From: a virus
Length of the DNA stretch: 53,303 nt
Direction: 5' to 3' (one strand)
Virus record (IMG/VR): IMGVR_UViG_3300044613_003466
Coordinates: 1-53,303 of that record
Both the position numbers and the translations under genes were made by a program. Shown here piece after piece: positions 1 to 6,513 of the stretch; position 1 is the stretch's first letter, and the number at the start of each line of letters is the position of its first letter. The notes beneath the pieces are model-generated. The model worked only from the letters and a program-made list of their open reading frames with translations, had not been told where the DNA came from and did no database searches.

Positions 1-127
1 CCACCGTGCCATGGGTGAAGTTGAGCGCACCATTGGTAGAAGCTACTGCTATCGCGTAGAAATCCTTGCTGCTTAGCAGATCCGGCCTTTGCAGCTTAAG
101 GGATCCCGTGATTACACGATCCACGAT
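1..127. repeat. Exact 127-base direct repeat, left copy
   Basis: Identical base by base to 46690-46816; the first mismatch is at base 128 (T versus C at 46817). The remaining overlap to 1365 is ungapped and about 95% identical. A sharp 127-base exact start is what a graph assembler with k=127 leaves at a branch point. It supports circular permutation of the genome with a strain fork here. Confidence 0.9.
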
Positions 128-790
128 TTGAAAATTAGGAGCGCAGCCCATTCGATCATAAAATTCTACAGTGTTATCACATTTCAGCGAAAAATCAATA
201 ATGCAACAGCTATAACCATGAAGGCTAAACGTTGGCGTATTGACAGAATTGCAAGCTACGGGAGCGGCCATAGCGCTATAAGTTGGCGTTAGGGATGCCG
301 CATCGACCGGAGGCACGTAAATGCCAGGGATGTCAAACGAAAACAGCGGCACTTCGCCGGCCTGCATCTTCAGCTCCCAGCTCTTGGTTCGGGCACCTAT
401 CCCTAGGTGCTTGTTGCCGTCCCAATCGTGATAAAAGACCAGAGAATCAGCCCCGCCCGTCACGAATGAGTAGGTGTTGCTGGTGGTGGCAACCGTTGCC
501 AGGTTCATCCCTGCTGCACGCAAGAAGATCCCGTAGGCGGGGGGAGTGCCGGCGGTGCCAGAGCCAACAGCTTCAACGTCAAACCCAACGCCGTTTTTCA
601 GCTCGGCCATCACGTCCGGCAATGCCTCGCCGAACTGCCCGTCTAGGCTGGGGCGAGCAATAGCAGTGGCGTCAAGGGCTGTTAACTTCGGGTCCCTGAC
701 CCGGATCGCGTTCACCCCCGTCGGGGCTGCTGACGTTGCGTAGTTCGTCTCCAATGCTGCCATCAGAAACTGAGACTTGTTGCGGGCCAT
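1..790 (-). CDS. Tail tube protein (copy 1, cut by window start)
   Basis: Major tail tube subunit that would polymerise into the siphovirus tail tube. It starts at the ATG at 790 (protein begins MARN) and runs off the left edge, so the C-terminal part is missing. It aligns without gaps to the complete copy at 46541-47479 (constant offset of 46689). The first 127 bases are exactly identical and the rest is roughly 95% identical by eye. The family call comes from the N-terminal pattern typical of phage tail tube proteins and from its place between the terminator-like gene and, in copy 2, the tail chaperones. I see no Shine-Dalgarno before the start. The truncation is a window or contig end, not a biological deletion. 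Confidence 0.8.
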   Translation of the reverse strand, partial: MARNKSQFLMAALETNYATSAAPTGVNAIRVRDPKLTALDATAIARPSLDGQFGEALPDVMAELKNGVGFDVEAVGSGTAGTPPAYGIFLRAAGMNLATVATTSNTYSFVTGGADSLVFYHDWDGNKHLGIGARTKSWELKMQAGEVPLFSFDIPGIYVPPVDAASLTPTYSAMAAPVACNSVNTPTFSLHGYSCCIIDFSLKCDNTVEFYDRMGCAPNFQIVDRVITGSLKLQRPDLLSSKDFYAIAVASTNGALNFTHGTV

Positions 791-908
791 CGGCTTTGGG
801 GGGTTGGGTTACGGATTCGAGGATCCACTCGTTGTTGGTGAGCAGATAGGCGCCAGGGCCAGAAGGCAACGGCGGCGTAGGCGGCTGCTCAGGCGTTGCC
901 TTCTTCAT
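672..908 (-). CDS. Small protein overlapping the tail tube start (copy 1)
   Basis: 78-residue hypothetical protein beginning MKKATPEQ with a Pro-rich N-terminus. Its 3' third lies over the 5' end of the tail tube gene in another frame (119 bases). The same gene, same length and with few changes, is at 47361-47597. The N-terminal 45 residues are the most gene-like. The remainder may be only a read-through into the tail tube frame. The tail tube gene has no visible ribosome site of its own, so this short gene could serve translational coupling. Function unknown. Confidence 0.5.
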   Translation of the reverse strand: MKKATPEQPPTPPLPSGPGAYLLTNNEWILESVTQPPKADGPQQVSVSDGSIGDELRNVSSPDGGERDPGQGPEVNSP

Positions 909-1365
909 GCAATGTGATGTTGGAGATGGCCGTGTAATAGGTCACAGTGTAAATCATTTTGATCTCGCACGCTTGCAGGTTGGGCTCATGGATCCGGCCA
1001 CGGGATTCGATGTCAATGCACAGCCCCCCCAGGTCTCGCCTTCCAGCCATGATGCGTGCATGGACCGCCGCGCAAAACGGGCCCAGGATTCGCCAGTTTG
1101 GGGACTCCCCTGGCTTTCGGGGCTTGGTGATGGTGATAACGACCGGAAGGGTTGAGACCACACGGCACGCGCTTAGGACCCTGTCGAGGGCTTCCCCCTC
1201 CTGATCCAGCTTGATCACCACGCCATCGGGCTCAGATGCCACCCTGGCTGCATCGAGAAACAAGGCCCCAACCCCAGCAATATCGCTCCGGTCCTCGGTG
1301 GCCGCCGCGCCCTGCAGCAGATCAGCCAGGGCATCCATGATCTGGGCGTCGATGGGGAGGGTCAT
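889..1365 (-). CDS. Tail terminator-like protein (copy 1)
   Basis: 158-residue protein (begins MTLPIDAQ) directly upstream of the tail tube gene, the usual position for the tail terminator or completion protein that caps the tube. No decisive motif is visible, so the role is inferred from position, length and the alpha/beta-looking sequence. It ends in the same frame and length as its partner at 47578-48054 (about 95% identical). Its start codon region marks the end of the near-identical block between the two structural modules: upstream of it the two copies diverge abruptly. Confidence 0.6.
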   Translation of the reverse strand: MTLPIDAQIMDALADLLQGAAATEDRSDIAGVGALFLDAARVASEPDGVVIKLDQEGEALDRVLSACRVVSTLPVVITITKPRKPGESPNWRILGPFCAAVHARIMAGRRDLGGLCIDIESRGRIHEPNLQACEIKMIYTVTYYTAISNITLHEEGNA

Positions 1366-1595
1366 GGTTTAGGGGTGCGGTCCTGTTGGGATTCGGTCTG
1401 CGGATCGTCCAGCTTTGCCAGCAGGGTGGCACCCAGGCCGGCCGCCGCGAGCGTTCCGGAGCCGGCCGCTGTCCATCCCTGAAGGCAGTCGTCCGGGTGC
1501 AACTGGCAGACGTGGTACGCCCCCCCGGCCCCGATAAACGGGGAGGAAAGAAGGCACAATGCAATGGCTCTGGTAATAGCGTCTCTGGCGTTCAT
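1362..1595 (-). CDS. Small membrane protein, possible lysis component (copy 1)
   Basis: 77 residues with a hydrophobic N-terminal segment (about residues 8-25) and a second weakly hydrophobic Ala/Gly segment (about 48-62). The C-terminal tail (QQDRTPKP) is nearly the same as that of the unrelated-looking protein at 48051-48275. It overlaps the next gene by ATGA. Its position between a coiled-coil membrane protein and tail genes makes a holin or spanin-like role possible, but nothing in the sequence proves it. Confidence 0.5.
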   Translation of the reverse strand: MNARDAITRAIALCLLSSPFIGAGGAYHVCQLHPDDCLQGWTAAGSGTLAAAGLGATLLAKLDDPQTESQQDRTPKP

Positions 1596-2077
1596 CTCAT
1601 TCCCTTCGCCAGTGCTGGGGGCATGATAAGGCCCGCCTTGCTTGAGCCATGGGGCAGCTTGTCATACAGCGCGATGCCTTGCGTCACCAACCAAATCACC
1701 ACGCTTACACCGCCTGCAACTGCGGCGATCTTGATAACGATGCCATTCATATCGCTTTGCAATTTTTCAACAGATTTTTCTAATTGCCCTGCTTCTTTCA
1801 TTAATGCTTCAACAGCGCTTGAGAGTTTTATGATGTCCCTATCATGCGCATTCATGTCTTTAACTGCGGCTTTATGGTCCGTTTGAATATCTGATATTGC
1901 TGTCTCCATCCGAGTTAGTCCTGAGCATAAGAGCTTTAGATCTCCCTGTATGGAAGTAACTTCTTGAAGCTGATCTTTAACACCGGACAATTCACCACAT
2001 GCTCTATTGAGCATGTCAAACAAGCCTCTTAGGTCACTAAGCGGAACTTGTGAAACTTGACTAAAATTTTCACTCAC
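1592..2077 (-). CDS. Coiled-coil protein with C-terminal membrane helix (XhlA/holin-like, copy 1)
   Basis: 161 residues from a GTG start. Residues about 15-110 are heptad-like and charged, predicting a long coiled coil. Residues about 115-137 form a hydrophobic helix (IKIAAVAGGVSVVIWLV) followed by a short tail. This layout resembles haemolysin XhlA-type proteins that accompany holins, but a tail-associated role is also possible. The homologue at 48272-48766 has the same layout and conserved starts of each block (LDMLNRAC) but is strongly diverged. Confidence 0.6.
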   Translation of the reverse strand: MSENFSQVSQVPLSDLRGLFDMLNRACGELSGVKDQLQEVTSIQGDLKLLCSGLTRMETAISDIQTDHKAAVKDMNAHDRDIIKLSSAVEALMKEAGQLEKSVEKLQSDMNGIVIKIAAVAGGVSVVIWLVTQGIALYDKLPHGSSKAGLIMPPALAKGMR

Positions 2078-2201
2078 GATCCAACCTCCCGCGCAGCCAG
2101 CGCCGCACGGTTGGTATTGCGGTCAAGATACCCCAAGCAGCAGGGAAAAGCACCAGATGCCACAACGTCATAGATACTAGCTCGTTTGGAATTAGCATCA
2201 T
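2070..2201 (-). CDS. 43-residue membrane peptide (copy 1)
   Basis: Short gene read from the reverse strand: starts at an ATG-ATG pair at 2201 and stops at 2070, overlapping the GTG start of the coiled-coil gene by 8 bases. It has one hydrophobic segment (MTLWHLVLFPAAWGILTA) followed by a basic tail (RRWLRGRLDRE). The copy-2 equivalent at 48763-48885 has the same pattern (MTALHLALFLPAWWVLTA, RRWLAERLK). Conservation of pattern despite divergence supports a real small membrane protein, perhaps a holin or antiholin partner. Confidence 0.6.
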   Translation of the reverse strand: MMLIPNELVSMTLWHLVLFPAAWGILTAIPTVRRWLRGRLDRE

Positions 2202-2281
2202 TCCGGTGGTGGCGCTGCTGGCATTATAGCTTCTTGGAAGGCATTTATGATGGCGGTGCCGGTGATGATTGCGTAAGTCAT
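2198..2281 (-). CDS. 27-residue peptide, likely remnant of an adhesin-associated gene
   Basis: ATG at 2281 and TGA overlapping the next ATG at 2201, so it fits the chain of coupled genes. Its sequence (INAFQEAIMPAAPPPE) looks like the last residues of the 170-residue protein at 48888-49400 (ITALNEAIIAMTPPSA). That gene sits at the same relative place in copy 2. I infer that the adhesin exchange removed all but the 3' end of that gene. It may still be translated. Confidence 0.4.
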   Translation of the reverse strand: MTYAIITGTAIINAFQEAIMPAAPPPE

Positions 2282-2333
2282 GGGATGGCGACGGCGTAGG
2301 CGTTGATTAGGGTGGTGGCATCGCGCAGCACAA

Positions 2334-3035
2334 TTAGGCATTAGGGAACGGGAACGGAGGCAAGGTTATGGTAGAGCCTATAAGATACTCTCTGGCTACT
2401 CCTAGCGTTACCCTTAGTTCGTCAACATTGCCGTTCGCTAAATAGGCAGAACTACCTGAAGAATTACCGCCAATAGTAATTGTGCTTGCATCTGTAAGGT
2501 TGTTGGTAAATGATGCGCTTGACAACCTAGTAGTGTTTCGGTAAACGGATAACACTCCAGAGCGCCGCACCCAGGCAACGTACGTCAGTTGGTTTAACGT
2601 TATCCCCATAGAGCCTGCTCCGCCGACCCATCCGCCAGAAAAGGCTTTCGCGCTAGGTTCATTTCCAACGAGAAAAATTATACCAGTCGCAAGTGCATGG
2701 TTGCCTATTTCAAGTAAGCTCGAATACACATTAAGGCCTGCCAGATTGACAAGGCCTTCAACAGTAAAGTCATCGGTGCCTAATGCAATACCTGAACTAG
2801 GCGACACAGTTAGCCTACTGCCGCTTGTATTTGGAAAAAGTATTGAGCTGCCGTCGTTGTAACCTCTCGTTGCACTAATGCTCGGGGGGGTTGATCCCAG
2901 GGCAGTAATAGTACGCGCCGCGCCGCTGCTTTCAGGGGTTAATGTAGCCCCGTGATGTAACAGGACAACGTTTGAAAAGTGGGGGTCAGTAGGGCCGCCC
3001 CCGCTGGGGGGCTTTTGCCGATTCATAAAAATCAT
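2334..3035 (-). CDS. LamG/concanavalin-like adhesin candidate
   Basis: About 233 residues. Residues about 40-215 follow the laminin-G-3 / ConA-like pattern seen in phage receptor-binding and tail-decoration proteins (FTVEGLVNLA, WVRRSGVLSVYRN, VDELRVTLGVARE). I chose the ATG at 3035 because a strong GGGAGGT lies 7-8 bases upstream. An open frame extends up to 3161 inside the preceding gene, but no comparable signal precedes those starts. It is present only in the left structural module; copy 2 has an LRR protein instead. Probable role is glycan or surface binding at the tail. Confidence 0.65.
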   Translation of the reverse strand: MIFMNRQKPPSGGGPTDPHFSNVVLLHHGATLTPESSGAARTITALGSTPPSISATRGYNDGSSILFPNTSGSRLTVSPSSGIALGTDDFTVEGLVNLAGLNVYSSLLEIGNHALATGIIFLVGNEPSAKAFSGGWVGGAGSMGITLNQLTYVAWVRRSGVLSVYRNTTRLSSASFTNNLTDASTITIGGNSSGSSAYLANGNVDELRVTLGVAREYLIGSTITLPPFPFPNA

Positions 3036-3102
3036 CGGCTGCACCTCCCGATCCGGCATCCCGGTAGCGGGGCTGATCCATGGCGGAGAAAGGCGTAATC
3101 CA

Positions 3103-3993
3103 TCATTCCGCGATACCATTAACCCAGCCCTCTGGAAACTCTTCAGTTGCCATTTGACCAACGATAAAATCCATGGCAGGGGTCACCACACCAGCGGTAA
3201 CAGCAGCCGTGGCGATAACGGAGCCGGTCAAGTCGTAAGACAGCGTAAACGGGCTAGAAGTGGTCACCGAAGCCACCACGAACGAACCGTTCAGCCCAGC
3301 AAAAGAGGCGGGTAGATCCTTCACCACAATCCGTTTGCCTACCGTGATGCCGTGAACAGCGCCAAAGCTCAGCGTCGCGGTTGTAGCAGTAGCGGCGGCA
3401 TTGGTGATTGCCTTGTCTCCAGATGCTTCAATCTCGGCGTAGAGCTGGGCTAGGCGGGCGTCGTTGTGGAACGATGCCTGGAGTAGCGCCTCGTGCCGCG
3501 CAATTAAATGCGTGAATTGCGGCAAAAGGTTATTAATTTGTACCTGTTCCTTTGCATACTGCAGTTTTTCGGTATAGCCATTTTCTTGCGGCCATAGATG
3601 TGCGTTGTAGCGATCGGCGTAGCCTTTGGCCAGCGCCTTCAGTTCAGCCACGCTGCGGCGCTTGATGGTTTCGGTGTATTTGTATTTTCCCTTGGGATGA
3701 CCATCAGGTACAGCCACGAACTCGCCCTGAGCATTGCGAGCAGGGTGCAGCCCCCAGCCGCTATTCTGGCTATCAACAATAAACAGCTCGGGGTCATAGG
3801 GGGCCGACTCGAACGGCACCAACTCAAAATAGTCGTAAGGTTTCGTATGAACGCCGCCTTCGTTGTATGGCCAAGAGCCGCCGCTTGGGTTGCGAACAGT
3901 TCCGCCAGGTTCTACGGCAACATATTTTTTAGTGCTGTTTCCGGTGATGTCGTCGTACTCGACGCCAGTGATGGGGTTGGTGACAATAGCCAT
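3103..3993 (-). CDS. Tail-associated protein, fibre/chaperone-like N-part with Ig-like C-part
   Basis: 296 residues. The middle (about 110-195) is helical and charged, with Tyr/Glu/Lys-rich stretches. Residues about 200-270 are Ala/Thr-rich beta-type sequence resembling bacterial Ig-like modules in fibres. It lies 2 bases after the fibre stop and is replaced in copy 2 by an LRR protein that carries a comparable beta module. I do not recognise the family. A role in fibre assembly or as an adhesin adaptor is inferred from position only. Confidence 0.6.
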   Translation of the reverse strand: MAIVTNPITGVEYDDITGNSTKKYVAVEPGGTVRNPSGGSWPYNEGGVHTKPYDYFELVPFESAPYDPELFIVDSQNSGWGLHPARNAQGEFVAVPDGHPKGKYKYTETIKRRSVAELKALAKGYADRYNAHLWPQENGYTEKLQYAKEQVQINNLLPQFTHLIARHEALLQASFHNDARLAQLYAEIEASGDKAITNAAATATTATLSFGAVHGITVGKRIVVKDLPASFAGLNGSFVVASVTTSSPFTLSYDLTGSVIATAAVTAGVVTPAMDFIVGQMATEEFPEGWVNGIAE

Positions 3994-3995
3994 GA

Positions 3996-5696
3996 TCAGG
4001 AGTAGCGAAGAACGTAGGTGAGCGTGTGGCCAGATGATCCGGTCCCTAAAGACATCAGATCAACCCCGAGCCAATCCCCGGCAGACCCAGAATAGGTGCC
4101 GCCGCTGATGCTTGAAGTTGCATTTACGGTGTGAACCGAAGCTGCCAGGGAAGCAATATTGTTGGCAGTGGTGAGGAGGTTTGTCTTAGTGCCAACTGAA
4201 GTAGTGCCAGCACTTGTGCGGATATAAGGCCGTGCATCGCTTGTGCTTGCGCTGCCCATTGCCGTGGGATGGCAATTCCATGTTATGCCAACCACTACAA
4301 AGGCTCGATCTATTCGAGCTTCACTTTTGAAGTTACCGGTTGTTATCTCGGTTTGCCCTATATCAGAAACCACCAGCTTGACAATCTCGCCAGGCACCAG
4401 AAAACCGCCGACGAGCACCAGGCCGCCGGATGTGCTGAGCTCCTCCACCGGTCCATCCCCAGCCGTGCTGCGGCCAGCAAGGCGATTGGTGGCCATGGTC
4501 AGACCGCTGGATCCGATCGCGCCAGACCCGGCGGCGCCCAGGTTGCTGCGTGCCGTCGCCGCGTTGGTCAGGTCGCTCAGGTTGTTAGCCCTGGCCGCCA
4601 GTCCCGATAGATCCTGGTCCCCCGTGTTGGTGCCGCTGCTGGTGCCGCTGAAGGTGCCGTTTTGCGAGGCAAGAGTGCCGAGGCCCGAAACCTGGCCTGC
4701 CGGGATCGTCGGAATGTCGCCAGCCACTAGGGACCGAAACGCTGGGGCTGCTGCTGTACCTGTAGTCGGGCCGGCCCATACCAAGTTGGCAGACTGGGCC
4801 GCCAGGATCACTGGGGCCCCAACGGTGCCGACGTTGATTGCTAGGGCTGTGGGTATTCCGGTCCCCAGGCCAGAAATCGTGCTGAGCGCCTGCGTGCCGG
4901 TGTGGCTGGATCGATCGCGGAGCTGTGCGTCCGTGGCGTTGGCCGTGGCGCTGGCCGCGATCCCATCGAGCTTGGCCTTAAATTCCGACGCGGCCCACCA
5001 TGCAGCGATGCCCTGGAACATCCGCAAGGGGTTGTAGGCCACCCTGGTTGTGCTGGTGCCTGCCTCGGCTGCGGACTGGCTGACGGTGGCGGCGCTCCAT
5101 TCGCGGGAGTCGGTCAACCGTATATCACCTTCCTGGACCGCCGTGCCGGCCAGCGCCGCCCCTGTCGTCCATGTCGCCTGGGTCGCGTTGCTCGGCAGGC
5201 TGAATCCTGACGGCAGCCCCAGGGTGAGAGTGACACCGCCGCCCGTGTTGGTACTGCTGGTAGTCCAACCGCTAGGAACCGACAGCGCAACCGACTGCAC
5301 AGGGGCAACTGCCGCCGCCTCTTGCGGGGTGGTGTATCCAGGATGAGAGTCTGCTGCTGCTGCGTGCGCCGCTACTGCGGCGGCAGCCGTTCCAGCAGGG
5401 TCGCCTCCCAGCAACGTTGCCACCGCCGACAGCGGCGCATCCCCGGTATTGATCGGCCCCGCCGTGCCGGTGCCAGTGCCTGCACCAGTGGCTACAAAAT
5501 AAGCGCCAACTGTATTTGATTCGGCGCCAATTGCTGTGAAAGAAGTATTACCTACGCTGATAATTTGATACGACTGCCCAACAACAAATGCCCCGGCCGT
5601 TACCGCCGCGCCGATGCGGTCCAACACCAGGCGGTCGCTGCCCTGGACGCTGCCCAGGTCTGGCAGTTGGGAGATCGTGATCGGCGTTTGAGTCAT
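3996..5696 (-). CDS. Tail fibre (copy 1)
   Basis: 566 residues, Gly/Ala/Thr/Ser-rich and low in charge, with repeated fibre motifs such as GTFSGTSSGTNTGDQD and SDLTNAATARSNLGAA, typical of long trimeric phage fibres. The N-terminal ~95 residues (MTQTPITISQLPDLG onward) are almost identical to the fibre at 50797-52344, as expected for a conserved attachment domain. The middle is a mosaic of shared and private segments, and the C-terminal ~170 residues are unique. That part probably carries the receptor-contacting domain. Confidence 0.75.
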   Translation of the reverse strand: MTQTPITISQLPDLGSVQGSDRLVLDRIGAAVTAGAFVVGQSYQIISVGNTSFTAIGAESNTVGAYFVATGAGTGTGTAGPINTGDAPLSAVATLLGGDPAGTAAAAVAAHAAAADSHPGYTTPQEAAAVAPVQSVALSVPSGWTTSSTNTGGGVTLTLGLPSGFSLPSNATQATWTTGAALAGTAVQEGDIRLTDSREWSAATVSQSAAEAGTSTTRVAYNPLRMFQGIAAWWAASEFKAKLDGIAASATANATDAQLRDRSSHTGTQALSTISGLGTGIPTALAINVGTVGAPVILAAQSANLVWAGPTTGTAAAPAFRSLVAGDIPTIPAGQVSGLGTLASQNGTFSGTSSGTNTGDQDLSGLAARANNLSDLTNAATARSNLGAAGSGAIGSSGLTMATNRLAGRSTAGDGPVEELSTSGGLVLVGGFLVPGEIVKLVVSDIGQTEITTGNFKSEARIDRAFVVVGITWNCHPTAMGSASTSDARPYIRTSAGTTSVGTKTNLLTTANNIASLAASVHTVNATSSISGGTYSGSAGDWLGVDLMSLGTGSSGHTLTYVLRYS

Positions 5697-5699
5697 GGC

Positions 5700-6110
5700 T
5701 TAGGACGGCTGGGTTTGCAGCGAACGGCCGGAGCCGGTGACCAACAACTGGCCGGAGCCGGTGCGGAGCAGGCGGGAGACTAGGGGGATGGCTATGGCGG
5801 TGGTGCGGGCTAACCTCACCATGCTCCAGCTCAGCGCCCTAGGCTCGCTACCGGGGAGTGGCTCGGGCGCCCTTGTTGCCTTAAATGCCATGCCATCAAC
5901 TACAAGCGAATGGTTGTAATCAAGATGGCCAAATTCTGCGGTTCTGATCTTCAGCAGCCATGGGACAATTTCCACTCCATCATCAAAGACCAGCTCTTTG
6001 TTTTCCTCCAAAAAACCACGGCCAGAAACGGCGCCAGCAATTACGCTGACGCCGCCCATGAAATCCAGGGCCGCCCGATCTGCATCAGCCGATAGGCGGG
6101 CCCAACTCAT
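5700..6110 (-). CDS. Head-tail connector/completion protein (copy 1)
   Basis: 136 residues between the decoration protein and the fibre. The C-terminal ~37 residues (LARTTAIAIPLVSRLL and onward) are almost identical to the protein at 52348-52731, while the N-terminal ~100 are only weakly similar. The nucleotide identity stops sharply at 5813, inside this gene, marking a recombination junction between head module and fibre. Connector role is inferred from position after capsid genes and from lengths typical of head-completion proteins. Confidence 0.5.
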   Translation of the reverse strand: MSWARLSADADRAALDFMGGVSVIAGAVSGRGFLEENKELVFDDGVEIVPWLLKIRTAEFGHLDYNHSLVVDGMAFKATRAPEPLPGSEPRALSWSMVRLARTTAIAIPLVSRLLRTGSGQLLVTGSGRSLQTQPS

Positions 6111-6457
6111 CAGAAGGCGCCGCTGAGGCGGACGTGAGCCAACGTAGCGCCAGAAGCGTAAGCAGCAGACTGAGATCCAATTGGCACAAACACACCGATA
6201 AGGGTGTTGCCGCTGGCAGATGCCGTCACGTTCTTGTTGGTGTCATTCCAGTACGCCTTGGCGTAAAGGCTGGCAGTGGCGCCAGTGGCCTTAGGGAGTT
6301 CGTGGACTCCTTCAAGCATGAAACTGCCAACCTCTCCACTGGCTAGAGCGGTTACGGCAACACCAAACAAAGCGCCAACCAACGCGCCGCCACCAGATGC
6401 GACAACATAAGGGGCAGCAATGGATAGGATTTTTCCTTCTTGAATAGGGCCGTGCAT
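6110..6457 (-). CDS. Capsid decoration/cement protein (DUF2190-like)
   Basis: 115 residues, small beta-rich Gly/Ala protein. The pattern (an N-terminal VVASGGGALVGALFGVAV segment, then FMLEGVHELPKATG and a C-terminal IGVFVPIG segment) matches the DUF2190 capsid-cement family that trimerises on the head surface. It sits directly downstream of the capsid gene as is usual and ends with an ATGA overlap into the connector gene. The right-hand head module lacks it and has a 58-residue protein in that place. Confidence 0.75.
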   Translation of the reverse strand: MHGPIQEGKILSIAAPYVVASGGGALVGALFGVAVTALASGEVGSFMLEGVHELPKATGATASLYAKAYWNDTNKNVTASASGNTLIGVFVPIGSQSAAYASGATLAHVRLSGAF

Positions 6458-6513
6458 TGTTTTAATGGAATTGGGGAAAGTTAAACATTAAGGCTAAAGC
6501 GCAATGGTTAAAA

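Noticed and set aside
4243-5037. Long plus-strand frame (264 residues) across the fibre gene
   Set aside because: Antisense to a clear fibre gene; composition follows the reverse codon pattern of the GC-rich gene and shows no domain.
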